Below the pieces are notes generated by a model. That model searched no databases, was not told where the DNA came from, and saw nothing but the letters and a program-made list of their open reading frames with translations. From assembly GCA_039199225.1 (NCBI GenBank), contig JBCCSZ010000198.1:1-15018 (forward strand): a stretch of 15,018 nt of DNA, read 5' to 3'. Positions within the stretch are counted from its first letter, which is position 1, and every line of letters begins with the position of its first letter. This document shows, piece after piece, positions 1 to 5,466 of the stretch. This stretch comes from JBCCSZ01 sp039199225 (lineage in GTDB: Bacteria; Bacteroidota; Bacteroidia; Chitinophagales; Saprospiraceae). Made by a program: the position numbers and the translations under genes.

Positions 1-75
1 GCCTATCTGGATTTTATTGCCGTCTTTGGCCGCTTTCACGCGCTGCCAGATGGTTTTTATGCAGAGCGAAACTGA
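1..75 (+). CDS. 3' end of an unidentified gene (partial)
   Basis: An open frame enters from the left edge and ends at a TGA at 73-75, giving 24 residues that begin AYLDFIAVFGRF and end YAERN. The hydrophobic and aromatic residues are mixed as in a folded protein, and the stop lies 6 bp from the stop of the converging kinase gene, a normal tail-to-tail arrangement. The fragment is too short to assign to a family. The reading frame could be accidental, because 24 codons without a stop is weak evidence by itself. Confidence 0.45.
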   Translation, partial: AYLDFIAVFGRFHALPDGFYAERN

Positions 76-81
76 ACGGGC

Positions 82-1437
82 TCACACCTTGATTTTACCC
101 AAACAGCCTACGTCTTTTTCTGCTGGCTTTTCAATCGGGAATAGTAGGGTGAAAGTTGTTCCCACGCTCAGTTGAGAATCGATGGCTACGCTGCCATTGT
201 AATTGTTGATGATTTTTTTACATAGGCCCAATCCCAAACCTGTTCCTTGGTACTGAACGGAATTGTGCAATCTTTTAAAAAACTGAAAGATTTGTTCGTG
301 GTATTGCTCTTCGATGCCAATGCCATTGTCTTTAAAGGACAGCTTCATTTGCTGATCTTCTGCCGACGCAGAGACTCTAATCATTGGCTGTTTGCGTTCA
401 TTGTACTTAATACCATTTTGGATGAAATTTTGAAAAAGCAGTAGAAACTCCAACTCATTGCCCCAAAAATGAGGAAGGTGATTGGCGTGAATGATGGCAT
501 TCTTTTGCCGGATGTCTTCATTCAAGTTGTGCTTTACCTTTTCCAAGACCACATTCAGATCGATCCATGCATAGTCGTTTTTCTCGTGATTTCTCAGCTT
601 GGAAAATTCCAGTATGTCCTGAACCAGAAAATTCATCTGTTTGGCGCCGGTTCGCACAAAGTTGAGGTTTTCTTTAACTTCCGAATATTTCTCTTTTTGA
701 ATATTTCTTTCAATCAAATCGATGAAGCTGATGATGGTTCTCAATGGCGATTTGAGATCGTGTGAAGCGATGTAGGTAAACCTTTCCAGCTCTTCTGTAG
801 TTGTCTTCAGCTCTTCATTGTTGACCTTGAGGTTTTCGACCAAATTTCTCTGATCCCGATCGAATTTATACATCAGAATAAAAGACCATCCAAGTCCGCC
901 AATGAATACGGTGATCTCGTCGTAGGGTAGGTCGATGGTTCCAAATACAGGACCATAGATGTTGTTGTAAATAACGGAAGTGAAAAAAACGAGGATGTGA
1001 AATCCAATGATTAAGAGTATTTTCCGGAGGTCGGAGCGAAAGGCTACATAGGTGATGGCTATTGATGCGATGACGACCAGGCCCTGGCAAAAATAGCCGC
1101 CAATCAGCATATTGACCGTACTGACCCACAGTGGGGAGCCCAGCGATACGAAGTATCTGGCCAAGGTTATCTTACCAAAATAGTTTAAAACAATAACCCC
1201 GATATACAAAGTGGCGACAAGAGCGGTGAGGAAGGTATAGACAAATGGGTAGTTGATGCACCAGGAAATGACCATGATCATAAGTGTACCGAATGTCGAT
1301 ACAATGGACATTTGATTGTACAATCGGATGATTTCATTTTCGTCTGGATGACGATCTGAAGCACCGAATTCTGAGACCCAATTCCAAAATGTTACGATCA
1401 ACTGTGCATTTGTATGATTAAGTCTAAGGAGGGACAA
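82..1437 (-). CDS. Membrane-bound sensor histidine kinase without an adjacent response regulator
   Basis: A 451-aa sensor kinase that would autophosphorylate on His and pass the phosphate to a response regulator not encoded here. Residues about 45-190 hold a run of hydrophobic segments, probably six membrane helices, and no periplasmic sensor domain is evident. A short coiled stretch (about 195-220) leads into the HisKA domain, with SHDLKSP and phospho-acceptor H226. The ATPase domain has the N box at about N341, G1 at DNGIG (370-374), an F-box-like FQFF (385-388) and G2 at GTGLGLGL (398-405). It lies 53 bp downstream of a USP gene on the same strand and is probably cotranscribed with it from the FNR-type promoter near 2360. 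The start is odd: the frame opens with TTG at 1435-1437, two codons after an in-frame stop. The next ATG is at codon 43, which would remove the conserved-looking N-terminal stretch. Confidence 0.9.
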   Translation of the reverse strand: MSLLRLNHTNAQLIVTFWNWVSEFGASDRHPDENEIIRLYNQMSIVSTFGTLMIMVISWCINYPFVYTFLTALVATLYIGVIVLNYFGKITLARYFVSLGSPLWVSTVNMLIGGYFCQGLVVIASIAITYVAFRSDLRKILLIIGFHILVFFTSVIYNNIYGPVFGTIDLPYDEITVFIGGLGWSFILMYKFDRDQRNLVENLKVNNEELKTTTEELERFTYIASHDLKSPLRTIISFIDLIERNIQKEKYSEVKENLNFVRTGAKQMNFLVQDILEFSKLRNHEKNDYAWIDLNVVLEKVKHNLNEDIRQKNAIIHANHLPHFWGNELEFLLLFQNFIQNGIKYNERKQPMIRVSASAEDQQMKLSFKDNGIGIEEQYHEQIFQFFKRLHNSVQYQGTGLGLGLCKKIINNYNGSVAIDSQLSVGTTFTLLFPIEKPAEKDVGCLGKIKV

Positions 1438-1490
1438 AAGTCATTCCAATCCATTTGCACTGTTGACGGCTAATTCGCAATTGGGTTTAT

Positions 1491-2330
1491 TTAAGAAATC
1501 CTTGGAAAATCGATGCTTAATACAGGAATTTGGGAATGATTGATCAAGGCTTCTACATTGCTACCGCTGAAAATGCGCTTGAGCGGTCGGCGGTTGTGAT
1601 TGGAAAGGCTGACCAGATCGGCTTCAATAGATTCACTCATGTGACGGATACCAGCTTCGACCGTATAATCCTTGTAAAAGTGAATCTTGACTTCCATTGG
1701 TGCGGCCATTTTTCGAAAAGTCGCCATCGCATCTTGGACCAATACATAGGGCTGGCTGAAAAAGCCACTGGTATTGATGCTGACCAAGTGAACGACTGGC
1801 TGAAAGGGGCGGACAATCTTCAGGAATCTATCAAAAGCACTCTTTTCTTCCTCATCGAAGCTGGAAGCAAAGACAACATGGCGAAAGGGCAATTCCCGAA
1901 TGCTGTCCTTGACGATCAAAATGGGTAAATGCAAGCTACGAACGGTCTTTTGGGTGTTGGAACCGATGAAAAACTCTCGCTTGCCGCTGCTACCATGAGA
2001 CCCCATGACCAGTAAATCGAATTCGGCCCGCTCGGTGAAGGTCTTTAGTTCCTCCTGAAAAGCTCCGACCCGGACGGTTGTCGTTATGGCCAACTGCTCC
2101 TGTGCTGCTTTGTCTTTCCATTCCTGCATCAGTAGTTCGGCATTGTGTACCTTTTGTTGCTCTACTTTTTGCTTCCAATCGGATCCAGCCCGATAATAGT
2201 CATCTTCTGCTGTAGCGGCTACGTGCAAAAGATGAATGCGTGCGCCGTTGTAATGCGCCAATTTAAAGGCGGATGCTATGGCTGCATTGGCACAAATAGA
2301 AAAATCAGTCGTGACGAGTATATTATTCAT
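1491..2330 (-). CDS. Tandem-domain universal stress protein (UspA family), first of three
   Basis: A cytoplasmic protein of 279 aa with two UspA domains, about 1-143 and 149-275. The first domain begins with the typical ILVTTDFS strand and carries a complete nucleotide-binding signature, G110-x2-G113-x9-G123-S, so ATP binding is expected. The second domain keeps the fold pattern and a GSN near 256, but its first glycines are replaced by SNHN, so it is probably non-binding. The start was set at the ATG at 2330, where the family's N-terminus begins. An upstream in-frame ATG at 2378 would add 16 residues unlike the family and would overlap the predicted -7 element. The kinase gene follows after 53 bp. 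Two FNR-type boxes lie 61 and 83 bp upstream of the start, which suggests induction under low oxygen. The exact cellular role of such proteins cannot be read from sequence. Confidence 0.88.
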   Translation of the reverse strand: MNNILVTTDFSICANAAIASAFKLAHYNGARIHLLHVAATAEDDYYRAGSDWKQKVEQQKVHNAELLMQEWKDKAAQEQLAITTTVRVGAFQEELKTFTERAEFDLLVMGSHGSSGKREFFIGSNTQKTVRSLHLPILIVKDSIRELPFRHVVFASSFDEEEKSAFDRFLKIVRPFQPVVHLVSINTSGFFSQPYVLVQDAMATFRKMAAPMEVKIHFYKDYTVEAGIRHMSESIEADLVSLSNHNRRPLKRIFSGSNVEALINHSQIPVLSIDFPRIS

Positions 2331-2359
2331 GCTAGAAGTTTTTTTTGAAATGATCTTTT

Positions 2360-2367
2360 CAAAAATA
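2360..2367 (-). promoter_or_regulatory. -7 promoter element for the leftward USP-kinase transcript
   Basis: On the minus strand these bases read TATTTTTG, a perfect match to the Bacteroidota -7 consensus TAnnTTTG. The element lies 30-37 bp before the ATG at 2330. Its first base (2367) is 29.5 bp from the centre of the FNR-type box at 2391-2402. That box would therefore sit at about -41 and cover the -33 region, the classic class II activator position. The start point itself is inferred, at about 2356. Confidence 0.65.
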
Positions 2368-2390
2368 AGGCAGTCCACCTCCAGCTTTGA

Positions 2391-2424
2391 TGATGAATAT
2401 CATTGATGCATTTGACAATTATCA
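2391..2424. promoter_or_regulatory. Pair of Crp/FNR-type boxes controlling the leftward genes (pair 1)
   Basis: Two 12-bp dyads: TGATGAATATCA at 2391-2402 and TGACAATTATCA at 2413-2424. Both fit the FNR-like pattern TGAY-N4-ATCA (E. coli FNR: TTGAT-N4-ATCAA). Their centres, 2396.5 and 2418.5, are 22 bp apart, about two helical turns, so two dimers could bind the same face of the DNA. The box nearer the gene is the full palindrome, extended to ATGAT/ATCAT arms, and the distal one has a one-base change. The binding protein is inferred. Confidence 0.7.
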
Positions 2425-2440
2425 GTGGTAGAAATCCGTC

Positions 2441-2475
2441 AAAAAACCCGAATGCCCCAGGAAAGGGATTCGGGT
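2441..2475 (-). terminator. Intrinsic terminator on the minus strand with no gene before it
   Basis: A stem of 8 bp (2446-2453 with 2468-2475, core CCCGAAT/ATTCGGG) is extended by three GC pairs (2455-2457 with 2465-2467) across a single bulged G, with a 7-nt loop. Read on the minus strand it runs directly into a tract of U (A at 2441-2446 on the plus strand). The plus-strand side continues with GAAATCG, so the terminator works leftward only. No protein gene precedes it on the minus strand within this 420-bp region. Confidence 0.75.
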
Positions 2476-2513
2476 GAAATCGTGTCTGTTTCAATAAATG
2501 AACTTTGCTATTA
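2441..2513 (-). ncRNA. Candidate small RNA between the middle FNR box pair and the orphan terminator
   Basis: This is inference from arrangement only. The minus strand from about 2513 to 2441 ends in a strong intrinsic terminator and contains no ATG. It lies downstream of the middle pair of FNR-type boxes, which has no evident coding target. A -7-like TAGTCTTTG at 2522-2514 (minus strand) could start a transcript of about 70 nt, but its spacer has three bases instead of two and its distance from the nearer box is 34.5 bp, against 29.5 bp at the two coding promoters. The 5' end could fold into a small hairpin (CTTTG/CAAAG at 2503-2518). FNR-activated small RNAs such as FnrS of E. coli are known, but no homology is claimed. 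Confidence 0.35.
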
Positions 2514-2550
2514 CAAAGACTAATATCTCCTTTTGGCGGGTAAGATTGGG

Positions 2551-2584
2551 TGATAATTATCAGAATCTAAGGTGATTTTTATCA
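2551..2584. promoter_or_regulatory. Middle pair of Crp/FNR-type boxes (pair 2)
   Basis: TGATAATTATCA at 2551-2562 is a perfect 12-bp palindrome, and TGATTTTTATCA at 2573-2584 matches in both half-sites. Their centres are again exactly 22 bp apart (2556.5 and 2578.5). Neither side has a -7 element at the 29.5-bp distance found for pairs 1 and 3. The pair may serve the candidate small RNA to its left, or act at a distance by bending or looping the DNA between the divergent promoters. Confidence 0.65.
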
Positions 2585-2651
2585 TTGTCTTGCCACAAAT
2601 TTTTTTTCGTTTCACCTCTTTTCAATTCCATTTTAAAATCACTCCCATTGT

Positions 2652-2685
2652 TGACGAAAATCAACCACCTCCCTGATGAACATCA
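2652..2685. promoter_or_regulatory. Pair of Crp/FNR-type boxes controlling the rightward genes (pair 3)
   Basis: TGACGAAAATCA at 2652-2663 (TTGAC-N4-ATCAA when extended by one base each side) and TGATGAACATCA at 2674-2685 (CTGAT/ATCAG arms). Their centres, 2657.5 and 2679.5, are 22 bp apart. As in pair 1, the gene-proximal box is the full TGAT/ATCA dyad and the distal one carries TGAC on its outer or left half. The proximal box ends 65 bp before the ATG at 2751, and the proximal box of pair 1 is 60 bp clear of its own start codon. Confidence 0.7.
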
Positions 2686-2708
2686 GTGATGCAGCCATAG
2701 AGAGGGAC

Positions 2709-2716
2709 TAATTTTA
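2709..2716 (+). promoter_or_regulatory. -7 promoter element for the rightward operon
   Basis: TAATTTTA matches the Bacteroidota -7 consensus TAnnTTTG at seven of eight positions. Its first base is 29.5 bp from the centre of the FNR-type box at 2674-2685, exactly the spacing seen at the leftward promoter. The inferred start point is near 2720, giving a leader of about 30 nt that is very AT-rich and has no Shine-Dalgarno sequence. Confidence 0.6.
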
Positions 2717-2750
2717 CAGTATCAATTAACAATTAAATAAAAATAAAATC

Positions 2751-2981
2751 ATGACTATTCAATTCACCAGCCTCAGCCTCGGAAGCTTAATTATGAGATA
2801 CTACCTCATTATGGCTATTGTCATAGGTGCCGGATTCAGCGGTATGTGGTACTTAGGAATTATCGCATTGCCCTTGTTGATCAGTACCATTTTGGGCATG
2901 AGTATCAGCTGGGGAAGTAAGAAGGCTGTCAGCCGTAGGAGCACTCGCATTCCTGTAAAAGCCAAAGCTAAAGCCGCATAG
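2751..2981 (+). CDS. Small two-helix membrane protein with a basic tail
   Basis: A 76-aa protein of unknown function. Two hydrophobic segments, about residues 17-33 and 35-53, are joined by a short turn with GMWYLG. The C-terminal 20 residues are rich in Lys, Arg and Ala and should stay in the cytoplasm. The ATG at 2751 fits the predicted promoter and an AT-rich leader. An internal ATG at codon 15 (2793) is a possible alternative start just before the first helix. It is the first gene of the rightward transcript and lies 47 bp before a USP gene, so expression with the stress genes is likely. A partner or regulator of a membrane complex would be a guess. Confidence 0.75.
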   Translation: MTIQFTSLSLGSLIMRYYLIMAIVIGAGFSGMWYLGIIALPLLISTILGMSISWGSKKAVSRRSTRIPVKAKAKAA

Positions 2982-3028
2982 GTCGCTAATTGCAATTTAC
3001 CTTAATAAGCGAATCAAATACAATCAAG

Positions 3029-3877
3029 ATGAAAACGCTATTGGTCCCTGTCGATTTCTCCGCCGCTTCGCACAATGCCTACTTGTATGCCCGTGGAATG
3101 GCCCATACTATGGATGCTATGTTGAAAGTTGTACACGTTTTCAGTGGTACGTTTGAGCCAGAGGCAGCACTCATCTTGACCGCCGGTATGGGGCGTGCAG
3201 CATCTTTACAGAAGCAGTTGGACGATTTTGTGCAGCGCTTTCCCGAACAACAAGAAGGAAAGCTACTGACCCAGTTGAAAGTCGAAACAGAAGTCATTCA
3301 CGGTCAGACAGTTGCCTCCATCGTCGAGCAATCCAAGCAAGCGGATGTCGAAATGGTCGTAATTGCAACGACTGGCCAGGGAGATGTCATTGATCGCTTG
3401 CTGGGCAGTGTTTCAAGTGCTGTGGCACAAAAGGTCGAACGTCCTGTGGTTTTGGTGCCACCATCGGTACAGTATCAGCCATACAAACGGATCATGTATG
3501 CCAGCAATCTGGAATCGACTTATGAAGAGGCCATTCAGCAGTTGGTCCAATTCAATCAGATTTTTAATGCTGCCGTTCACTTTGTGCATGTGGTTGAAGA
3601 AGGTAAGATTTACGAAGAGATCAGTGAGGAAATCTTTGGGCGCTTATTCGCCAATAACGACCCCGGATTTTCCTTCAGCCTGACAAGCATGTACAACTCC
3701 CAATCTGTACTAGATGCCCTGGAAAGATATGCCGAGCAAAACGAAATGGAACTGCTGGTCTTGGTCAATCGACAAAGAGGCTTTCTAAACAATTTACTCG
3801 GCAACAGTATGACCAAAGAGATGAGTAAGTACACCACGATACCCTTGATGGTTTTCCACTTTACCGGATTCGATTGA
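3029..3877 (+). CDS. Tandem-domain universal stress protein, second of three
   Basis: A protein of 282 aa with two UspA domains (about 1-145 and 152-278). The first opens with KTLLVPVDFSAAS and carries a modified nucleotide loop, ATTG-x9-GS (113-127), in which the first glycine of the usual G-x2-G-x9-GS is alanine. The second has NRQRGFLNNLLGNS (247-260), keeping the final glycine but not the first two, so it is probably degenerate. The start was placed at the ATG at 3029, where the family pattern begins. An in-frame ATG at 2990 would add 13 unrelated residues. It follows the small membrane protein by 47 bp and precedes the CBS protein by 51 bp, so one transcript is likely. The sequence is clearly diverged from the USPs at 1491 and 5467, so these are old paralogues rather than a recent duplication. 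Confidence 0.88.
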   Translation: MKTLLVPVDFSAASHNAYLYARGMAHTMDAMLKVVHVFSGTFEPEAALILTAGMGRAASLQKQLDDFVQRFPEQQEGKLLTQLKVETEVIHGQTVASIVEQSKQADVEMVVIATTGQGDVIDRLLGSVSSAVAQKVERPVVLVPPSVQYQPYKRIMYASNLESTYEEAIQQLVQFNQIFNAAVHFVHVVEEGKIYEEISEEIFGRLFANNDPGFSFSLTSMYNSQSVLDALERYAEQNEMELLVLVNRQRGFLNNLLGNSMTKEMSKYTTIPLMVFHFTGFD

Positions 3878-3928
3878 CCTTTGGCAGCCGGCCACCTTAT
3901 TTATTCACTTATCAAAAAATCTAAGAAG

Positions 3929-4396
3929 ATGTACAATCCTAGCATAGCAGAAATCATGTCTATAGACCCAATTAGCGTTCATCCAAACGATACAATGGAC
4001 AAAGTCGATGGCATCTTTCGTACGAATAGTTTTCGTCACCTGCCAGTGACCGACGATAGCGGAACAGTTATCGGTATCATCAGCAAATCCGACTACTTGA
4101 CTTTGTGCAACCGATGGACCCTATTTCTAAAAGACAAACAAAGAACCCAAAACCTTAGATTTTTTCGCAGTCTGTTGGTCAAAGAAGTAATGACAACGCC
4201 CGTTGTAAAGCTTCGGTCAGACAGAAAGGTGTCGGCCGCAGTGGGCGTGTTCAAAGAAAATCTGTTTCACGCCCTGCCAATTGTCAATAGCAATGATAAA
4301 CTCATAGGTATTTTGACACCCCTCGATTTGATTAATTATGCCTACAACGAATTCAGCGTACCGGCCCAGCAGCCGCATCATTCTACGGCGGTTTGA
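3929..4396 (+). CDS. Two-CBS-domain protein
   Basis: A cytoplasmic protein of 155 aa made almost entirely of a CBS pair (Bateman module). CBS1 spans about 8-60 (IMSIDPISVHPNDTMDKV, then FRHLPVTDDSGTVIGIISKSD) and CBS2 about 85-138 (VMTTPVVKLRSDRKVSAA, then FHALPIVNSNDKLIGILTPLD). Such modules usually bind adenine nucleotides (AMP, ATP or SAM) and sense energy state. No catalytic domain is attached, so it probably acts through a partner. The ATG at 3929 was chosen because the first CBS motif starts within ten residues. The longer frame opens with TTG at 3881 and adds a stretch unlike the family. Its place among USP genes suggests a role in the low-oxygen stress response, but the ligand is unknown. 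Confidence 0.85.
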   Translation: MYNPSIAEIMSIDPISVHPNDTMDKVDGIFRTNSFRHLPVTDDSGTVIGIISKSDYLTLCNRWTLFLKDKQRTQNLRFFRSLLVKEVMTTPVVKLRSDRKVSAAVGVFKENLFHALPIVNSNDKLIGILTPLDLINYAYNEFSVPAQQPHHSTAV

Positions 4397-4472
4397 CAGA
4401 ACCTGGGTAGGGAATTCAACAATATGGACACAATAAGCTTTTGATCAGCTATTTATTAAAAAGAATTGACGT

Positions 4473-4922
4473 ATGAAAAATATTATGATGTTGCAAAAAC
4501 AGCTTGGAATCTGGCTTGACCGTCGCAAAGCTTTCCTCATAGATAAAGACAATATCGATAATCCAACAGTCTGCATTCACTCTGATATAGAGGAAGTCCG
4601 CCCAGTTGGTGGTGCGCGTTCCAAAAGTGCTTGGGGACCTATGGATGTCATATCAGAGACCAAGCATCTCGAGCGACGCAGGCACCAGGAGCGCAAGTAC
4701 TTTCAGAAAATCTTTCAGCACATCAAAGACGTAGATGAGCTATACATTTTTGGACCTGCAGAAGCAAAGGTTGCTTTTCTAGGCTATCTAAAGTCCCTCA
4801 AATCCCTTTCGCCAATCGTACGCAAAGCAGAAACTGCCGACACCATGACGATCAATCAAATGGTTGCGAAGGTCAAAAGGGTATTTGAAAGTGGGTGTCC
4901 TTATCCTGCACATAAATATTAA
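4473..4922 (+). CDS. Small protein resembling eRF1-like (baeRF/host-attachment type) stress proteins
   Basis: A protein of 149 aa. The N-terminus has a GIWLDRRKAFLI strand, the middle has an SAWGPMDVISETKHLERR segment followed by a charged helix, and the C-terminal half has DELYIFGPAEAKVAFLGYLKS, a pattern like that of eRF1/Pelota-related domains in bacterial release-factor-like proteins. I recognise the general pattern of small Bacteroidota proteins found beside stress genes, but cannot confirm the family from sequence alone. The motifs of true release factors (GGQ, NIKS) are absent, so termination activity is not implied. It lies 76 bp after the CBS gene and 4 bp before the rhodanese gene, with which it is surely cotranscribed. 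Confidence 0.7.
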   Translation: MKNIMMLQKQLGIWLDRRKAFLIDKDNIDNPTVCIHSDIEEVRPVGGARSKSAWGPMDVISETKHLERRRHQERKYFQKIFQHIKDVDELYIFGPAEAKVAFLGYLKSLKSLSPIVRKAETADTMTINQMVAKVKRVFESGCPYPAHKY

Positions 4923-4926
4923 TACC

Positions 4927-5250
4927 ATGAGAAGTAATTTCCATTTATCCTTGCCGACACCGGTCATCGAAGCCTATCGCAACAAGGAGTTGGTCATTGT
5001 GGATGTACGAACCTCGCTGGAATTCATCCATGGACACATCGAAAATGCCTGCAATTTACCCTTTGATGAGCTGCCCCTTTTCATCGATGAAATAAAAGCC
5101 TGGGACAAACCAATCATCACCTGTTCGGCCGAAGGCTTCCGGGCTGAAAGAGCCGCCGACTTCCTCAGAAGTCATCTGATCGATGCACTAGATGGTGGAA
5201 AATGGCGCGATTTGAACGAGCTCATCCGATCAACAGAACCCAACAGTTGA
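4927..5250 (+). CDS. Single-domain rhodanese-like protein
   Basis: A 107-aa protein covering one rhodanese domain: ELVIVDVRTSLEFIHGHIENACNLPFDEL (21-49) is the typical CH2A/entry region, and IITCSAEGFRAERAADFL (64-80) holds the active-site loop with C66. The loop CSAEGFRAE has Ala and Glu where many sulfurtransferases have Arg or Gly, so its substrate may differ from thiosulfate. Persulfide transfer is the expected chemistry. The ATG at 4927 was chosen because it sits 4 bp after the preceding stop and starts at the domain border. The longer frame from 4864 overlaps that gene by 59 bp. Confidence 0.85.
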   Translation: MRSNFHLSLPTPVIEAYRNKELVIVDVRTSLEFIHGHIENACNLPFDELPLFIDEIKAWDKPIITCSAEGFRAERAADFLRSHLIDALDGGKWRDLNELIRSTEPNS

Positions 5251-5466
5251 GTGCCTAGACGAATTAAATAATGACTTATTTTGAACGACTTTCACCTCTA
5301 TACTTCTTTAAAAATACGCGCCATAGCGATGGCTATGTCTGTGTTTTTTGCCTCGTCTACAGATGAAACTCATCTCAAACTAAGGATAACACAATTTTGT
5401 CCAGGCACCTAACACTCAATATATATTTTCTCTAATGTTGCCCTGTGGCATCTAAACTTCCCGACA
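5251..5466. other. 216-bp intergenic region with inverted repeats
   Basis: No gene is seen. The region holds a hairpin, CATAGC-GATG-GCTATG at 5322-5337, followed after several bases by six T (5343-5348), which could be a weak terminator for the rhodanese transcript. A second inverted repeat, AGATGA-AAC-TCATCT (5361-5375), could be an operator. A -7-like TATATTTT lies at 5422-5429, about 38 bp before the third USP gene, which may therefore have its own promoter. No TGAY-N4-ATCA box is present. Confidence 0.45.

Noticed and set aside
1539..1552. TGAT and ATCA half-sites near 1540 as a further FNR-type box
   Set aside because: The half-sites are not separated by four bases, and the site is inside the USP coding sequence.
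2585..2640. A rightward promoter driven by the middle box pair
   Set aside because: No TAnnTTTG-like element was found at or near the 29.5-bp distance on the plus strand.
4438..4452. TTGATCAGC ahead of the eRF1-like gene as a Crp/FNR box
   Set aside because: TGAT and ATCA overlap instead of being four bases apart, so the spacing does not fit the box, and no -7 element lies at the right distance.
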